Shown: positions 36,347 through 45,199, numbered from the stretch's first letter. The stretch is 64,000 bases of DNA from RGIG6919 sp045531905 (GCA_045531905.1 JAZSEY010000024.1:76568-140567); one strand, 5' to 3'. Notes: generated by a model from the sequence alone, not told the origin. Numbers and translations are program-made.

Positions 36347-36823
36347 ATGAAAAAGAATGAAAAGACGAATGTAATGCGCATATTGGAACAACACAAATGT
36401 ACATACCAAAGCTATAATTATCTTGATACCGGTGTAGTAAGTGGCGCAGAAGTTGCCCGAGTATTAAATCAGAATCCAGATCAGGTATTCAAAACATTGG
36501 TTACTATAGGCACCTCGAAAAATTATTTTGTATTTATGGTACCTGTGGAAAAAGAACTGCAATTAAAAGAAGCTGCAAAAGCAGTAGGCGAAAAGAGTAT
36601 TGCCATGATAAAGGAAAAAGAATTATTGCCATTAACAGGTTATGTGCATGGTGGTTGTTCTCCAATAGGCATGAAAAAACAGTTTTGCACAGTCATAGAC
36701 AGTTCCGCTGCTAACTTTGATACTATTATTTTTAGTGGTGGAAAAATTGGTTATCAAGTGGAGACTTCTTTAGCAGAGTTAGAAAAGATAGTAAAGTTTT
36801 CATTGGCGGAGATAAGTCATTAG
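36347..36823 (+). CDS. ybaK: Cys-tRNA(Pro)/Cys-tRNA(Cys) deacylase YbaK
   Basis: A 158-residue trans-editing enzyme of the YbaK family. It has the KTLVTIG, FVFMVPVEKELQLKEAAKAVG and GYVHGGCSPIGMKK blocks typical of the family; the GG(C/V)SP loop holds the active site. It hydrolyses Cys-tRNA(Pro) made by prolyl-tRNA synthetase. The ATG at 36347 is used; the longer frame from 36293 lacks a ribosome binding site. It diverges from the Cys-rich gene. Confidence 0.92.
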   Translation: MKKNEKTNVMRILEQHKCTYQSYNYLDTGVVSGAEVARVLNQNPDQVFKTLVTIGTSKNYFVFMVPVEKELQLKEAAKAVGEKSIAMIKEKELLPLTGYVHGGCSPIGMKKQFCTVIDSSAANFDTIIFSGGKIGYQVETSLAELEKIVKFSLAEISH

Positions 36824-36956
36824 TAGCCTTGAATTCCACTTGGGCGACTCTTTGTTCTGTGTAAAGTTTTGGTTGCATATCACAAATATACCATATGTCC
36901 TCATTTTTCCTAATATATCCCAAATCAGTTGACTTAAAAATTTGCAGTTAGTACAA

Positions 36957-36980
36957 TTGACACATACCTAATTGTGTCAA
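36957..36980 (+). promoter_or_regulatory. Inverted repeat upstream of Rpn-family gene
   Basis: TTGACAC and GTGTCAA form a dyad with a 10-base AT-rich centre in the 228-bp region before the Rpn-like gene. It could be a regulator site; no clear -10 is spaced to it. Confidence 0.4.
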
Positions 36981-37051
36981 AAAAATTATTTCTAATTGCG
37001 ATTTTTATATTGATTTTTTGCAGTGTGATGATAGAATGAAGGGAGAATATT

Positions 37052-37915
37052 TTGGGGGCAAAAGATAAGAGTACAAAGTATTTAGAAGCCTATAATGACG
37101 TGTTTGCAGACATTTTTAATGTATTAGTGTTTGAATCAATTTATGTGGATGAGCACAAACTAACAGATGGTGCTACGGAAACGCAATATAAGACGGAGAC
37201 AGAGACATTACAGTCTCAGTATCGGGATTGTTTAAAACAATATATGGATGCTAATATGGTTTGTGTGTCTATGGGGCTTGAGAACCAAACGACAGTAGAT
37301 CAAACTATGCCGGTTCGTATTATGGGATATGATTATGGACGTTATGCTTTACAGTTACAGAATGGTGATAAGATTTCACCAGTAATATCATTGATTTTGT
37401 ATTTTGGAGAGGAAGAGTGGACAACGCCCTTATCATTGATAGATATGATGGAGGATATCCCTACTCCGGTTAGGGAACATTTAATAGATTACCCTATACA
37501 TGTGGTGAATATTAAACATTTGCCAAAATCTGTTCGGAAGCAATTCAAAAGTGATTTTGGTGTTGTAGCAGATTATTTTGCTGAAAAAGATTCAGAGGAT
37601 TTTATACCATCTAATAAAGAATTAAAGCATGGTGAAGCTGTAATGCATATGTTAAAAGTATTTACTGGTGATGATAGATACGATTCATTGATAGATATGG
37701 TTAAAGCAGATATAGAAAAGGGCAAGGTGATTACGATGTGTAGTTATTTGGATAAATTGGAAAATCGAGGAATGGAGAAAGGATTAAAGAATTTACTTCG
37801 TACGTTAAAATGTTTATTAACAGATTTTGATGATATATACGAATATGTCATAATGAACGAAGACTATAAGGATAGAACCAAAGAAGAGATTCAAGAATTA
37901 CTAGAGCAAGTCTAA
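37052..37915 (+). CDS. Rpn-family recombination-promoting nuclease-like protein
   Basis: A 287-residue protein of the Rpn/PD-(D/E)xK transposase-like family. It has the typical DVFADIFNVLVF start, a YRDCLKQYM helix, the GLENQT segment, and the PVRIMGYDYGRYALQL block, with a helical C-terminal third. Rpn proteins are PD-(D/E)xK-fold endonucleases that promote recombination. The start appears to be TTG at 37052 behind AAGGGAG. It is followed within a few bases by a cluster of palindromic repeats, an association worth noting. Whether the active site is intact is unclear. Confidence 0.8.
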   Translation: MGAKDKSTKYLEAYNDVFADIFNVLVFESIYVDEHKLTDGATETQYKTETETLQSQYRDCLKQYMDANMVCVSMGLENQTTVDQTMPVRIMGYDYGRYALQLQNGDKISPVISLILYFGEEEWTTPLSLIDMMEDIPTPVREHLIDYPIHVVNIKHLPKSVRKQFKSDFGVVADYFAEKDSEDFIPSNKELKHGEAVMHMLKVFTGDDRYDSLIDMVKADIEKGKVITMCSYLDKLENRGMEKGLKNLLRTLKCLLTDFDDIYEYVIMNEDYKDRTKEEIQELLEQV

Positions 37916-37995
37916 AAATAGTGCAACATCGCAATATATACATAAAAATAGTGTGTGTACTGAGAACCCTCAAAATACGTTGGTACTTGGTTTTG
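37914..37995 (+). repeat. Truncated small palindromic elements, fragments S4a/S4b
   Basis: Two partial copies precede S4. First comes a left-end fragment (AAAAATAGTGCAACATCGCAA, 37914-37934) equal to the start of S4. Then comes a left half (37943-37995) that runs AAAAATAGTGTGTG...CTCAAAATACGTTGGTACTTGGTTTTG and stops near the hairpin tip. The first fragment begins inside the stop of the Rpn gene. Confidence 0.8.
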
Positions 37996-38004
37996 CTTAT
38001 GAAT

Positions 38005-38127
38005 AAAAAATAGTGCAACATCGCAAAGCCTCGAAATACGTCAGTACTTAGGTTCTGTTGTTTAGGACCTTATGTACTGCTACGTATTTCAGAGAACGAA
38101 AGTGTTTTTGCGAGTTGCACTATTTTT
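38005..38127 (-). repeat. Small palindromic element, copy S4
   Basis: A hairpin of about 123 bp between convergent genes. Outer arms are AAAAATAGTGCAAC / GTTGCACTATTTTT. Read on the minus strand the core is AAATACGT-AG-CAGTAC pairing with GTACTG-ACGTATTT, with the shared AG bulge. It ends 5 bp before the stop of the purH-type gene and could terminate transcription from both sides. Confidence 0.9.
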
Positions 38128-38132
38128 CTATA

Positions 38133-39311
38133 TTAATGGTGGAACAATCTAATTCCAGTAAACACCATTGCCATATCGTACTTATCACAGCACTCGATAA
38201 CAAGGTCATCTCTTACAGAACCACCTGGCTGAGCGATGTATTTAACGCCGCTCTTCTTTGCACGTTCAATGTTATCAGAGAATGGGAAGAATGCGTCAGA
38301 ACCTAAGATTACGTTCTGGTTGCCGTCTAACCAAGCTCTCTTTTCTTCCGCGGTGAATACAGCAGGCTTAACCTTGAAACGCTTCTGCCATTCGCCTTCC
38401 TTTAAGATATCCTCATATTCGTCGCCCATGTAAACGTCGATGGCATTGTCTCTGTCGGCACGGCCTAAGTTATCAACGAACTGTAAGCCCATAACCTGTG
38501 GAGACTGACGGAGATACCAGTTATCAGCCTTCTGACCTGCAAGTCTTGTACAGTGAATACGAGACTGCTGACCTGCACCGATACCGATTGCCTGTCCGCC
38601 CTTTACGTAACAAACTGAGTTTGACTGTGTATACTTTAATGTGATTAACGCAATCTTGATATCAATCATTGCTTCCTCAGGGATATTCTTGTTCTTAGTC
38701 ACAATGTTTGATAATAAATCAGCGTCGATGTTTAATTCATTTCTACCCTGTTCAAAGGAAATGCCATATACCTGCTTTGTCTCTAATTCAGCTGGTACAT
38801 AGTTTTCATCAATCTGAATAACATTGTAGTTGCCATTCTTCTTTGCCTTTAACATTGCCAAAGCTTCCTCTGTATAACCGGGAGCGATAACACCGTCAGA
38901 TACCTCACGTTTGATGAGTCTGGCTGTGTCAGCATCACAGACATCAGATAAAGCAATGAAATCACCGAAAGAAGACATTCTGTCCGCACCTCTTGCTCTT
39001 GCGTAAGCACATGCAAGTGGTGAAAGTTCTCCTAAATCATCTACCCAGTAAATTTTAGCCAATGTGTCATCCAGTGGAAGACCAACTGCGGCACCGGCAG
39101 GAGAAACGTGCTTGAAAGAAGTAGCAGCAGGAAGACCTGTCGCTTCCTTTAATTCCTTAACTAACTGCCAACCATTGAATGCATCTAAGAAATTAATATA
39201 TCCTGGCTTACCATTTAATACAGTAACGGGTAGGTCACTGCCATCTGCCATATAAATGCGGGATGGCTTCTGATTTGGATTACAACCATACTTTAATTGA
39301 ATTTCGTTCAT
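38133..39311 (-). CDS. purH: Stand-alone AICAR transformylase (PurH-type second domain)
   Basis: A 392-residue phosphoribosylaminoimidazolecarboxamide (AICAR) formyltransferase, catalysing the ninth step of IMP synthesis with 10-formyl-THF. It begins LKYGCNPNQKPS and has the conserved ATSFKHVSPAGAAVG segment with Lys-His of the active site, and SDAFFPFSDNIERA near the C-terminus. The IMP cyclohydrolase (MGS-like) half of normal bacterial PurH is absent. The next gene, 10 bp upstream in the same operon, supplies that activity. Confidence 0.95.
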   Translation of the reverse strand: MNEIQLKYGCNPNQKPSRIYMADGSDLPVTVLNGKPGYINFLDAFNGWQLVKELKEATGLPAATSFKHVSPAGAAVGLPLDDTLAKIYWVDDLGELSPLACAYARARGADRMSSFGDFIALSDVCDADTARLIKREVSDGVIAPGYTEEALAMLKAKKNGNYNVIQIDENYVPAELETKQVYGISFEQGRNELNIDADLLSNIVTKNKNIPEEAMIDIKIALITLKYTQSNSVCYVKGGQAIGIGAGQQSRIHCTRLAGQKADNWYLRQSPQVMGLQFVDNLGRADRDNAIDVYMGDEYEDILKEGEWQKRFKVKPAVFTAEEKRAWLDGNQNVILGSDAFFPFSDNIERAKKSGVKYIAQPGGSVRDDLVIECCDKYDMAMVFTGIRLFHH

Positions 39312-39321
39312 GGGAACCTCC

Positions 39322-40035
39322 TTATTGATTCTTATTTAGAATTCTTGTTTCATATTTTCCTGTTTCAATATCGATAAAGCGAACAAATAAAGAAATCTTG
39401 TTTTCTTCATTTAAACTGTTCCATACAAGGTCTGTGAAAGCGTCAATCTCATCAGGGATATCAACTAATTTTGGCTCGCCCTCAAAACTTGGAAGTGGAT
39501 CTTCATTTCTTGCATATGTATGGATAAAATGCCCCTCGCCTGCTACCGGATTCTCGTAAGAGAAGGTATAACGATTGCAAGCATCTGGATTGCCATTGTT
39601 ACTCTTTAAGATAGACATAGCATAATCGAACTTGCCATTTGCTACATGCATCACACCTGAAATACGTGGTGTGTAGTTTGGTGCGTCTGGCTCGAACTCT
39701 CTAGTACGAAGTGACTGCTCAAATGTCAATTCGTTATCAAGACCATCATAGATAGTATCTGTCTGGTCACCATTTGTTACGATGGTTCTATTTCCTAATA
39801 CTCGAACAGGAGCGTAGATAATTAAACTTGGGTCCTCTAACTTAGATGGGTCAAAAGCCTCTGTACGGATACCTTCGCCCTCAACTGCGAAAATACGGTT
39901 ACGGCTGTTAGCACTTCTACCCATGATAAAGTAAGCAGTTACAGCCTTCTTGCCATCCTTTGACTTACCGATGACAATTCCTCTGCCAGGATAGGCATTG
40001 CCTTTTAATTCCTGTTCCAATGATAACATGTTCAT
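39322..40035 (-). CDS. purO: IMP cyclohydrolase (PurO-like)
   Basis: A 237-residue enzyme similar to the archaeal-type IMP cyclohydrolase PurO. Characteristic blocks are GNAYPGRGIVIGKS, TAYFIMGRSANSRNR and TPRISGVMHV. It closes FAICAR to IMP, the last step of the pathway. It replaces the missing N-terminal domain of PurH and is cotranscribed with the AICAR transformylase. AAAGGAGG precedes the start; a second ATG two codons later is also possible. Confidence 0.92.
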   Translation of the reverse strand: MNMLSLEQELKGNAYPGRGIVIGKSKDGKKAVTAYFIMGRSANSRNRIFAVEGEGIRTEAFDPSKLEDPSLIIYAPVRVLGNRTIVTNGDQTDTIYDGLDNELTFEQSLRTREFEPDAPNYTPRISGVMHVANGKFDYAMSILKSNNGNPDACNRYTFSYENPVAGEGHFIHTYARNEDPLPSFEGEPKLVDIPDEIDAFTDLVWNSLNEENKISLFVRFIDIETGKYETRILNKNQ

Positions 40036-40088
40036 TTTGTTTCCTCCTTTTGGTATGAATTTTGTCGCTCTTGTTTCCTTTTAAAATG

Positions 40089-40213
40089 AAAAAAGACCAC
40101 AACTGAGCTCACATAATAATGTTGCCCAGGCGGTCGGCTGTTCGTAAACAAGATACACTCCCTCGTAGTTTTGTTCTACCCGGAAAATCCGGTTCCGCCA
40201 GTCATGTATCCAC
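40089..40213 (-). ncRNA. ZTP (pfl) riboswitch with terminator
   Basis: The minus-strand leader of the purine genes has the pfl consensus parts: AUGACUGGCGG at its start and CCGCCUGGGCA at its end, which pair and form the pseudoknot of the ZTP aptamer. The 3' part continues into GACC...GGUC followed by UUUUUU, an intrinsic terminator that shares bases with the aptamer. Binding of Z nucleotides (ZMP/ZTP, the substrate pool of AICAR transformylase) should relieve termination and switch the genes on. Confidence 0.9.
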
Positions 40214-40403
40214 TACCATCTTATATAAAAAGAAAAGGAAATGCAAGTGGAAAATGTCAAATTTGTGGGAATTTGGTCTGCATGGAAGATTGTTATAAAA
40301 TACTGTTAATTTCTGATATGCAGAAGCAAAAATGTGTAATATAATCAAGACAACAAAAGAAACAATAGAAGTACAGGCAAACCGTTTTGAGAGGAGAAAA
40401 TAG

Positions 40404-41378
40404 ATGTATTTGGTATTTGATGTTGGGGGAACATTTACAAAATATGCAATTATGACTTTGGAAGGGGAAATCATGCTAAAGGGCAAATTCCCAACCAAGG
40501 TGAAGAAGGGTGATGACGTACCGGATTTTGTGGAATCTATTGGTGAGATTTATGATGAGTATAAACAAAAGGTAGAGATTGAAGGTATTGCCATGGATTT
40601 GCCGGGCCAGGTAGATGTAGATACCGGTATGGTTTATGGCGGTGGCGCCCTAGTATACCTTGACAATGTCAATGTGGGCAAATTGATATCTGAGCGCTGT
40701 GATAACTTGCAGGTTGCCTTAGAAAATGATGCAAAAGCTGCTGCTATGGCAGAGGTTTGGAAGGGAAATGCAAAGGATGTAGATGATGCCTGCGTTATTG
40801 TATTTGGAACCGGTATTGGTGGTGCAATTATTAAGAATAAGGAAGTACATCGAGGCAAGAATTTGTGTGCAGGTGAATTTTCCTTCTTTTTAAATAATAT
40901 GACGAGAGAACAGGCAGAAAAAATAACAAATATCGAAGAACGTGAACAGGCAAAAGCCAATGGTATTGTTCAGGATTATTCCTTTATCTGGGGTTCCCAG
41001 GTTTCTGCCATGGCACTTTGTGAGCGTGTGGCAAAATACAAAGGTCTTGATTATGACGATGTGGATGGCATCAAGATTTATGAGTGGGCCGCTCAAGGGG
41101 ATGAGGGCATCCAGGACATTTTAGAGGATATTTATTTTAATATAGCGAGACAGTGCTGTTGTTTGCAGGCTGCCTTTGACCCAGAAGTAATTTTGATTGG
41201 TGGCGGTATCAGTGCACAACCACTTTTCATCGAGGGTATCAGACGATACGCAAACAAGATGATGAATCTTACCAGAATTTATCAAGGTCTTAGAATTGAG
41301 CCGTGCAAGTTCTTGAATGACTCTAATTTATATGGTGCTTTGTATCATTACAAACAAAAATATGGATTGTTAGATTAG
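40404..41378 (+). CDS. ROK-family sugar kinase
   Basis: A 324-residue ROK kinase or related protein. The phosphate-binding N-terminus is FDVGGTFTKYAIM, the catalytic Asp is in ENDAKAAAMAE, and the second ATP loop is VFGTGIGGA. The usual Zn-binding Cys cluster (CxCGxxGCxE) is not seen, so this is a divergent member. It lies 12 bp before a GH1 gene, suggesting phosphorylation of glucose or a beta-glucoside. A TATAAT at 40340-40345 is the probable -10. Confidence 0.88.
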   Translation: MYLVFDVGGTFTKYAIMTLEGEIMLKGKFPTKVKKGDDVPDFVESIGEIYDEYKQKVEIEGIAMDLPGQVDVDTGMVYGGGALVYLDNVNVGKLISERCDNLQVALENDAKAAAMAEVWKGNAKDVDDACVIVFGTGIGGAIIKNKEVHRGKNLCAGEFSFFLNNMTREQAEKITNIEEREQAKANGIVQDYSFIWGSQVSAMALCERVAKYKGLDYDDVDGIKIYEWAAQGDEGIQDILEDIYFNIARQCCCLQAAFDPEVILIGGGISAQPLFIEGIRRYANKMMNLTRIYQGLRIEPCKFLNDSNLYGALYHYKQKYGLLD

Positions 41379-41390
41379 GAGGATGTAACC

Positions 41391-42800
41391 ATGATTATTT
41401 CAAAGATGAAGAGAATGCCCGAAAACTTTTTATGGGGCGCTTCCACCAGTGCTTATCAGGTAGAAGGTAGTAATCTTGCCGATGGAAAAGGTCCTAGCGT
41501 ACAGGATACGAAGACCGTTCCTGCAGGAACAAGTGAATTAGATGTTTGTGCTGATTTTTATCACAGATATAAAGAAGATATTGCTCTGATGGCTGAGATG
41601 GGATTTAAGACATTTCGTTTTTCTGTTGCATGGACTAGAATTCTTCCTACGGGAACGGGGGAAGTCAATCAAAAGGGAATTGAGTTTTACAGTAATGTTA
41701 TTGATGAGTGTTTAAAGTATGGTATAGAACCACTGGTTACCATGTTTCACTTTGATTTGCCTGCTGCCCTGGAAGAAAAGGGTGGTTGGCTTAGAAGAGA
41801 AAGTGTGGATGAATTTGTGAACTTTGCCAGAATCCTTTTTGAGAACTATGGAGACAGAGTAAAGTATTGGCTTACCATCAATGAACAAAATATGCTTACC
41901 TTAGCAGGAAATGCTATCGGAACCGCTAATATCAAAGAGGGTGAAAACAAATACAAGAAATTGTATCAGGAAAATCATCATATGCTACTGGCTCAGGCAA
42001 AGACCATGAAATTATGTCATGAGATGATACCGGGAGCCAAGATTGGTCCTGCACCAAACATTTCTCTGATATATCCTGCCAGCTGTAAGCCAAAGGATAT
42101 TTTGGCAGCACAGAATTACAATGCGATTCGCAATTGGTTGTACTTGGATATGTCTGTGTATGGTGTTTATAACAATCTTGTATGGCAATTTTTAGAGGAG
42201 CATGATGCAATTCCTGAAATGGAAGAGGGCGACATGGATATTATGAAGGAAGGCCGTCCAGATTACATCGGCTTCAATTACTACTCTACATCAACTGTGG
42301 AATGGGATGAATCTACAGGTATGGCAGTGGAAGGTGATCAGCAGTACGGTTCTGTGGAGCCAGGTGTCTATAAGGGTTCTGCCAATCCAAATCTGTTAAA
42401 GACCGAATTTGGTTGGGAAATTGACCCGGATGGTTTTAGAGCCACCATGCGGGAAATGTACAGTCGTTATCGATTGCCTTTATTAGTAACCGAAAATGGT
42501 TTAGGGGCTTATGACAAGCTCACAGAAGACGGAAAAATCCACGATGATTATCGCATTGAGTATCTTCGTCGTCATATTGAGCAGATTAAACTTGCAGTGT
42601 CAGAAGGCGTAGAAATGATGGGCTATTGTCCATGGTCAGCCATTGATTTGGTATCCACCCATGAGGGTGTGGTAAAACGTTACGGCTTCATCTATGTGAA
42701 TCGTGATGAATTTGACTTAAAGGATTTGGCGAGATATCGCAAAGACTCCTTCTACTGGTATAAAAAAGTAATTCAAACAAATGGAGAAGACTTACTATAG
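41391..42800 (+). CDS. 6-phospho-beta-glucosidase (GH1)
   Basis: A 469-residue glycoside hydrolase family 1 enzyme. Acid/base Glu165 is in TINEQN and nucleophile Glu368 in VTENGLGAYD. The NEQ (not NEP) form and the STHEGVVKRYGF segment, matching the S...K-x-Y phosphate-binding pattern, indicate a 6-phospho-beta-glucosidase. Start is behind AGGAGG. No PTS permease gene is nearby, so the phosphorylation may come from the ROK kinase or a distant PTS. The stop is followed directly by a large palindrome. Confidence 0.92.
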   Translation: MIISKMKRMPENFLWGASTSAYQVEGSNLADGKGPSVQDTKTVPAGTSELDVCADFYHRYKEDIALMAEMGFKTFRFSVAWTRILPTGTGEVNQKGIEFYSNVIDECLKYGIEPLVTMFHFDLPAALEEKGGWLRRESVDEFVNFARILFENYGDRVKYWLTINEQNMLTLAGNAIGTANIKEGENKYKKLYQENHHMLLAQAKTMKLCHEMIPGAKIGPAPNISLIYPASCKPKDILAAQNYNAIRNWLYLDMSVYGVYNNLVWQFLEEHDAIPEMEEGDMDIMKEGRPDYIGFNYYSTSTVEWDESTGMAVEGDQQYGSVEPGVYKGSANPNLLKTEFGWEIDPDGFRATMREMYSRYRLPLLVTENGLGAYDKLTEDGKIHDDYRIEYLRRHIEQIKLAVSEGVEMMGYCPWSAIDLVSTHEGVVKRYGFIYVNRDEFDLKDLARYRKDSFYWYKKVIQTNGEDLL

Positions 42801-43141
42801 AAAAGAGCAGTTTATTTTTTAATCGTCTTATTTTCTTGTTTAGTATGTGTTAGTACGTCTTGTGAGATTTATTATGTCATACACACTGTCTGAGCAACAT
42901 AAAGGGAGAGAGATTACTACGGCGCGACGCTCGCGCTCGCCAAAATGCGTAGCAGTACGTAATGGGGATACCACATTATTATGTGATATCCCCATAAGTG
43001 CTGACGCATTTTGAGGCACGCCTCTAGTAATCTCTCTCCCTTTATGCTGTGAGTTGTGTGTGTGACATAAAATAAAGCTACACAAGATGTACTTATACAT
43101 TCTTAACAGGAAAATATGAGATTGAAAAAAACTGCTCTTTT
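42801..43141 (+). repeat. Large palindromic element, copy L2
   Basis: An imperfect palindrome of 341 bp that fills the gap between the GH1 gene and the convergent degV gene. Ends are AAAAGAGCAG / CTGCTCTTTT. A perfect 22-bp inner stem lies at 42898-42919 and 43025-43046. The apical arm AAAATGCGT-AG-CAGTAC pairs with GTGCTG-ACGCATTTT, with the AG bulge shared with the small family. A GC-rich one-sided loop (CGCGACGCTCGCGCTCGCC) lies between the two stems. It may double as a bidirectional terminator. Confidence 0.92.
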
Positions 43142-43147
43142 CTAGTA

Positions 43148-44035
43148 CTAGTTAATTCTCTCCTTGCCCCAGAAGAAGGTTGCCACTGTACCAGGACCGG
43201 TATGACTACCGATGGTGGTGCCAATGTCATGGATTTCCACCTTGCCATTCAACTTAGGGAATTTCTCCTCAATCAAATCTGCAACTGCTTTTGCATCCTC
43301 GTAGCAGGCAGCTTGCGATATGTAACATTTGCCTGAATAATCCAAGCCATCTTTTGCATGTTCTTCCATCAATTCTACAATTTTTTGGATTACCTTTTTC
43401 TTCGTTCGTATTTTAAAACGAGGTATCAACTTGCCCTCTACGTTGACCTCGATGACAGGACAAATATTTAGCATGCCACCAAAGAATCCGGCTGTTTTTG
43501 ATACACGGCCACCACGTATCAGGTAGGTTAAATCGGTCGTAAATACCCAATGATGCATAGTCAATCTATTATCAGTAATCCATTGGTGTAACTGATGAAT
43601 ATCCATTCCTTCATCTCGCAAATCAGCCAGCTTATCCATAATCAAACCAAAGCCGGAAGATGCGGCTAAAGAATCTACGATATATAGCGTTCTTTCAGGA
43701 TATTTTTCCAGAAGATTATTGGCAGCAATATTGGCAGAATTGATAGAGCCGGAAATGCCGGAAGAAAGGGTTAAATGCAGGATGTCTTTTCCTTCCTTCA
43801 AAAATGGTTCAAAATAGGCTTCATATTCTTCCACATTTACCTGCGATGTTTTTGTAGTAGCACCATCCGCCATTGCCTGATAAAAATCAGCAAAGGCCAT
43901 GGTTTTTCCTAAATCATCCGGATACTGGACGCCATTTAACTCATAATGAAAACAAGTGTATTTGATATTTCTTTCCTGAAAATGTGATTCAGATAAATCC
44001 GCAGTGGAACAACAACTGATAATGTAATCACTCAT
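43148..44035 (-). CDS. DegV-family fatty-acid-binding protein
   Basis: A 295-residue DegV (FakB-like) protein. It has the N-terminal STADLS motif, TSQVNVEEYEAYF, LSSGISGSINSA and RGGRVSKTAGFFGGML, all typical of the family that binds a fatty acid between two domains and presents it to FakA kinase. An AGGAGG-type site precedes the start. It is bracketed by direct copies L2 and L3 of the large palindrome. A FakA gene is not in the window. Confidence 0.93.
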   Translation of the reverse strand: MSDYIISCCSTADLSESHFQERNIKYTCFHYELNGVQYPDDLGKTMAFADFYQAMADGATTKTSQVNVEEYEAYFEPFLKEGKDILHLTLSSGISGSINSANIAANNLLEKYPERTLYIVDSLAASSGFGLIMDKLADLRDEGMDIHQLHQWITDNRLTMHHWVFTTDLTYLIRGGRVSKTAGFFGGMLNICPVIEVNVEGKLIPRFKIRTKKKVIQKIVELMEEHAKDGLDYSGKCYISQAACYEDAKAVADLIEEKFPKLNGKVEIHDIGTTIGSHTGPGTVATFFWGKERIN

Positions 44036-44116
44036 TTCGAAAATCCTCCCTAGTGTTAGTCTAGATATATTCTAATCTCTATTTGTAAAATACTTATGAA
44101 GTAAATATTAAAAAAA

Positions 44117-44472
44117 TATAAAATAAAAGAGCAGGGTGGGTTCCATCGTCTTATTTTTCTGTTTAGTATGTGTTAGTACGTCTTGTGAGATTTATTATGT
44201 CATACACACTGTCTGAGCAACATAGAGAAACATAGATTGCTACGGCGCGACGCTCGCGCTCGCCAAAATGCGTAGCAGTACGTAATGGGGATACCACATT
44301 GCATGTGATATCCCCATAAGTGCTGACGCATTTTGAGGCACGCCTCTAGCAATCTATGTTTCTCTATGTTGTGAGTTGTGTGTGTGACATAAAATAAAGC
44401 TACACAAGACGCACTTATACATACTTAACAGGAAAATACTAGATGGAACCCACCCTGCTCTTTTATTCTATA
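44117..44472 (+). repeat. Large palindromic element, copy L3
   Basis: An imperfect palindrome of about 356 bp. The core is almost the same as in L2, but two stems differ: the 22-bp stem (44221-44242 with 44347-44368) differs from L2 at six positions on each arm and stays perfectly paired, and the outer arm GAGCAGGGTGGGTTCCATC pairs fully with its distant copy. It sits between the divergent degV and trmO genes, where a terminator would not be expected. Confidence 0.92.
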
Positions 44473-44513
44473 GGATAATTGTGGTAATATATACACATGT
44501 ACAAGGAGGCAAT

Positions 44514-45188
44514 ATGAAGACAATCGCTCACATTCACACAGATTTTAATGAAAAATTTGGAATTCCCCGTCAAAGTGGATTGGTGAAAAATGCCACAGGT
44601 GTCATTACCTTTGAACCGGAGTATCGGGCAGTGGAGGCATTTCGTGGATTAGAGGGATATTCTCACATTTGGTTGTTGTGGGAGTTTTCGGAAGCGAGGC
44701 GAGAGCATTGGTCCGCCACGGTGAAGCCACCAAGGTTAGGTGGAAATACACGGATGGGAGTATTTGCTACCCGTTCGCCTTTTCGCCCAAATCCAATTGG
44801 GCTTTCATCAGTAAAATTGGAGAAGATTGATTTGAACACGGAACAGGGGCCTATACTTTATGTGTCGGGAGTGGATTTGCTGGATGGCACGCCGATATTG
44901 GATATCAAGCCTTACTTGCCTTATACGGATAGTCATCCGGAGGCGACAGAAGGATTCGCCGGGGATGTGTTAGATTATCGTTTGCAGGTTGTATTTCCAG
45001 AAACATTATTGCAACAGTTGCCGGCATCGAAGCGGGAGGTGGTAGTGGAATTGTTGGCACAAGACCCGAGACCGTCTTATCAGAATGATGCAACAAGAAA
45101 ATATGGCATGGCTTTTTCTGGATTTGATATACGTTTTTATGTTGACGGTGATGTGTTGACTGTGTGCGAGATAGAAAAATTAGAGTAG
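44514..45188 (+). CDS. trmO: tRNA t6A37 N6-methyltransferase TrmO
   Basis: A 224-residue TrmO (TsaA/YaeB) enzyme that methylates N6-threonylcarbamoyladenosine at position 37 of certain tRNAs to m6t6A. Typical blocks are FGIPRQSGLV, GLEGYSHIWLLWEF, GVFATRSPFRPNPIGLS and LDGTPILDIKPYLPY. The start at 44514 has AAGGAGG nine bases upstream; the longer upstream frame runs into the palindrome and is rejected. Confidence 0.95.
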   Translation: MKTIAHIHTDFNEKFGIPRQSGLVKNATGVITFEPEYRAVEAFRGLEGYSHIWLLWEFSEARREHWSATVKPPRLGGNTRMGVFATRSPFRPNPIGLSSVKLEKIDLNTEQGPILYVSGVDLLDGTPILDIKPYLPYTDSHPEATEGFAGDVLDYRLQVVFPETLLQQLPASKREVVVELLAQDPRPSYQNDATRKYGMAFSGFDIRFYVDGDVLTVCEIEKLE

Positions 45189-45199
45189 TTGCATTTTCG

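Noticed and set aside
29143..38127. Small palindromes as insertion sequences
   Set aside because: They contain no transposase gene and no target-site duplications that I could recognise; they are non-coding repeats.
42801..44472. Large palindromes as CRISPR arrays, group II introns or tRNA-like genes
   Set aside because: There are no regular spacers, no intron domain V-like motif or reverse transcriptase, and no tRNA features.
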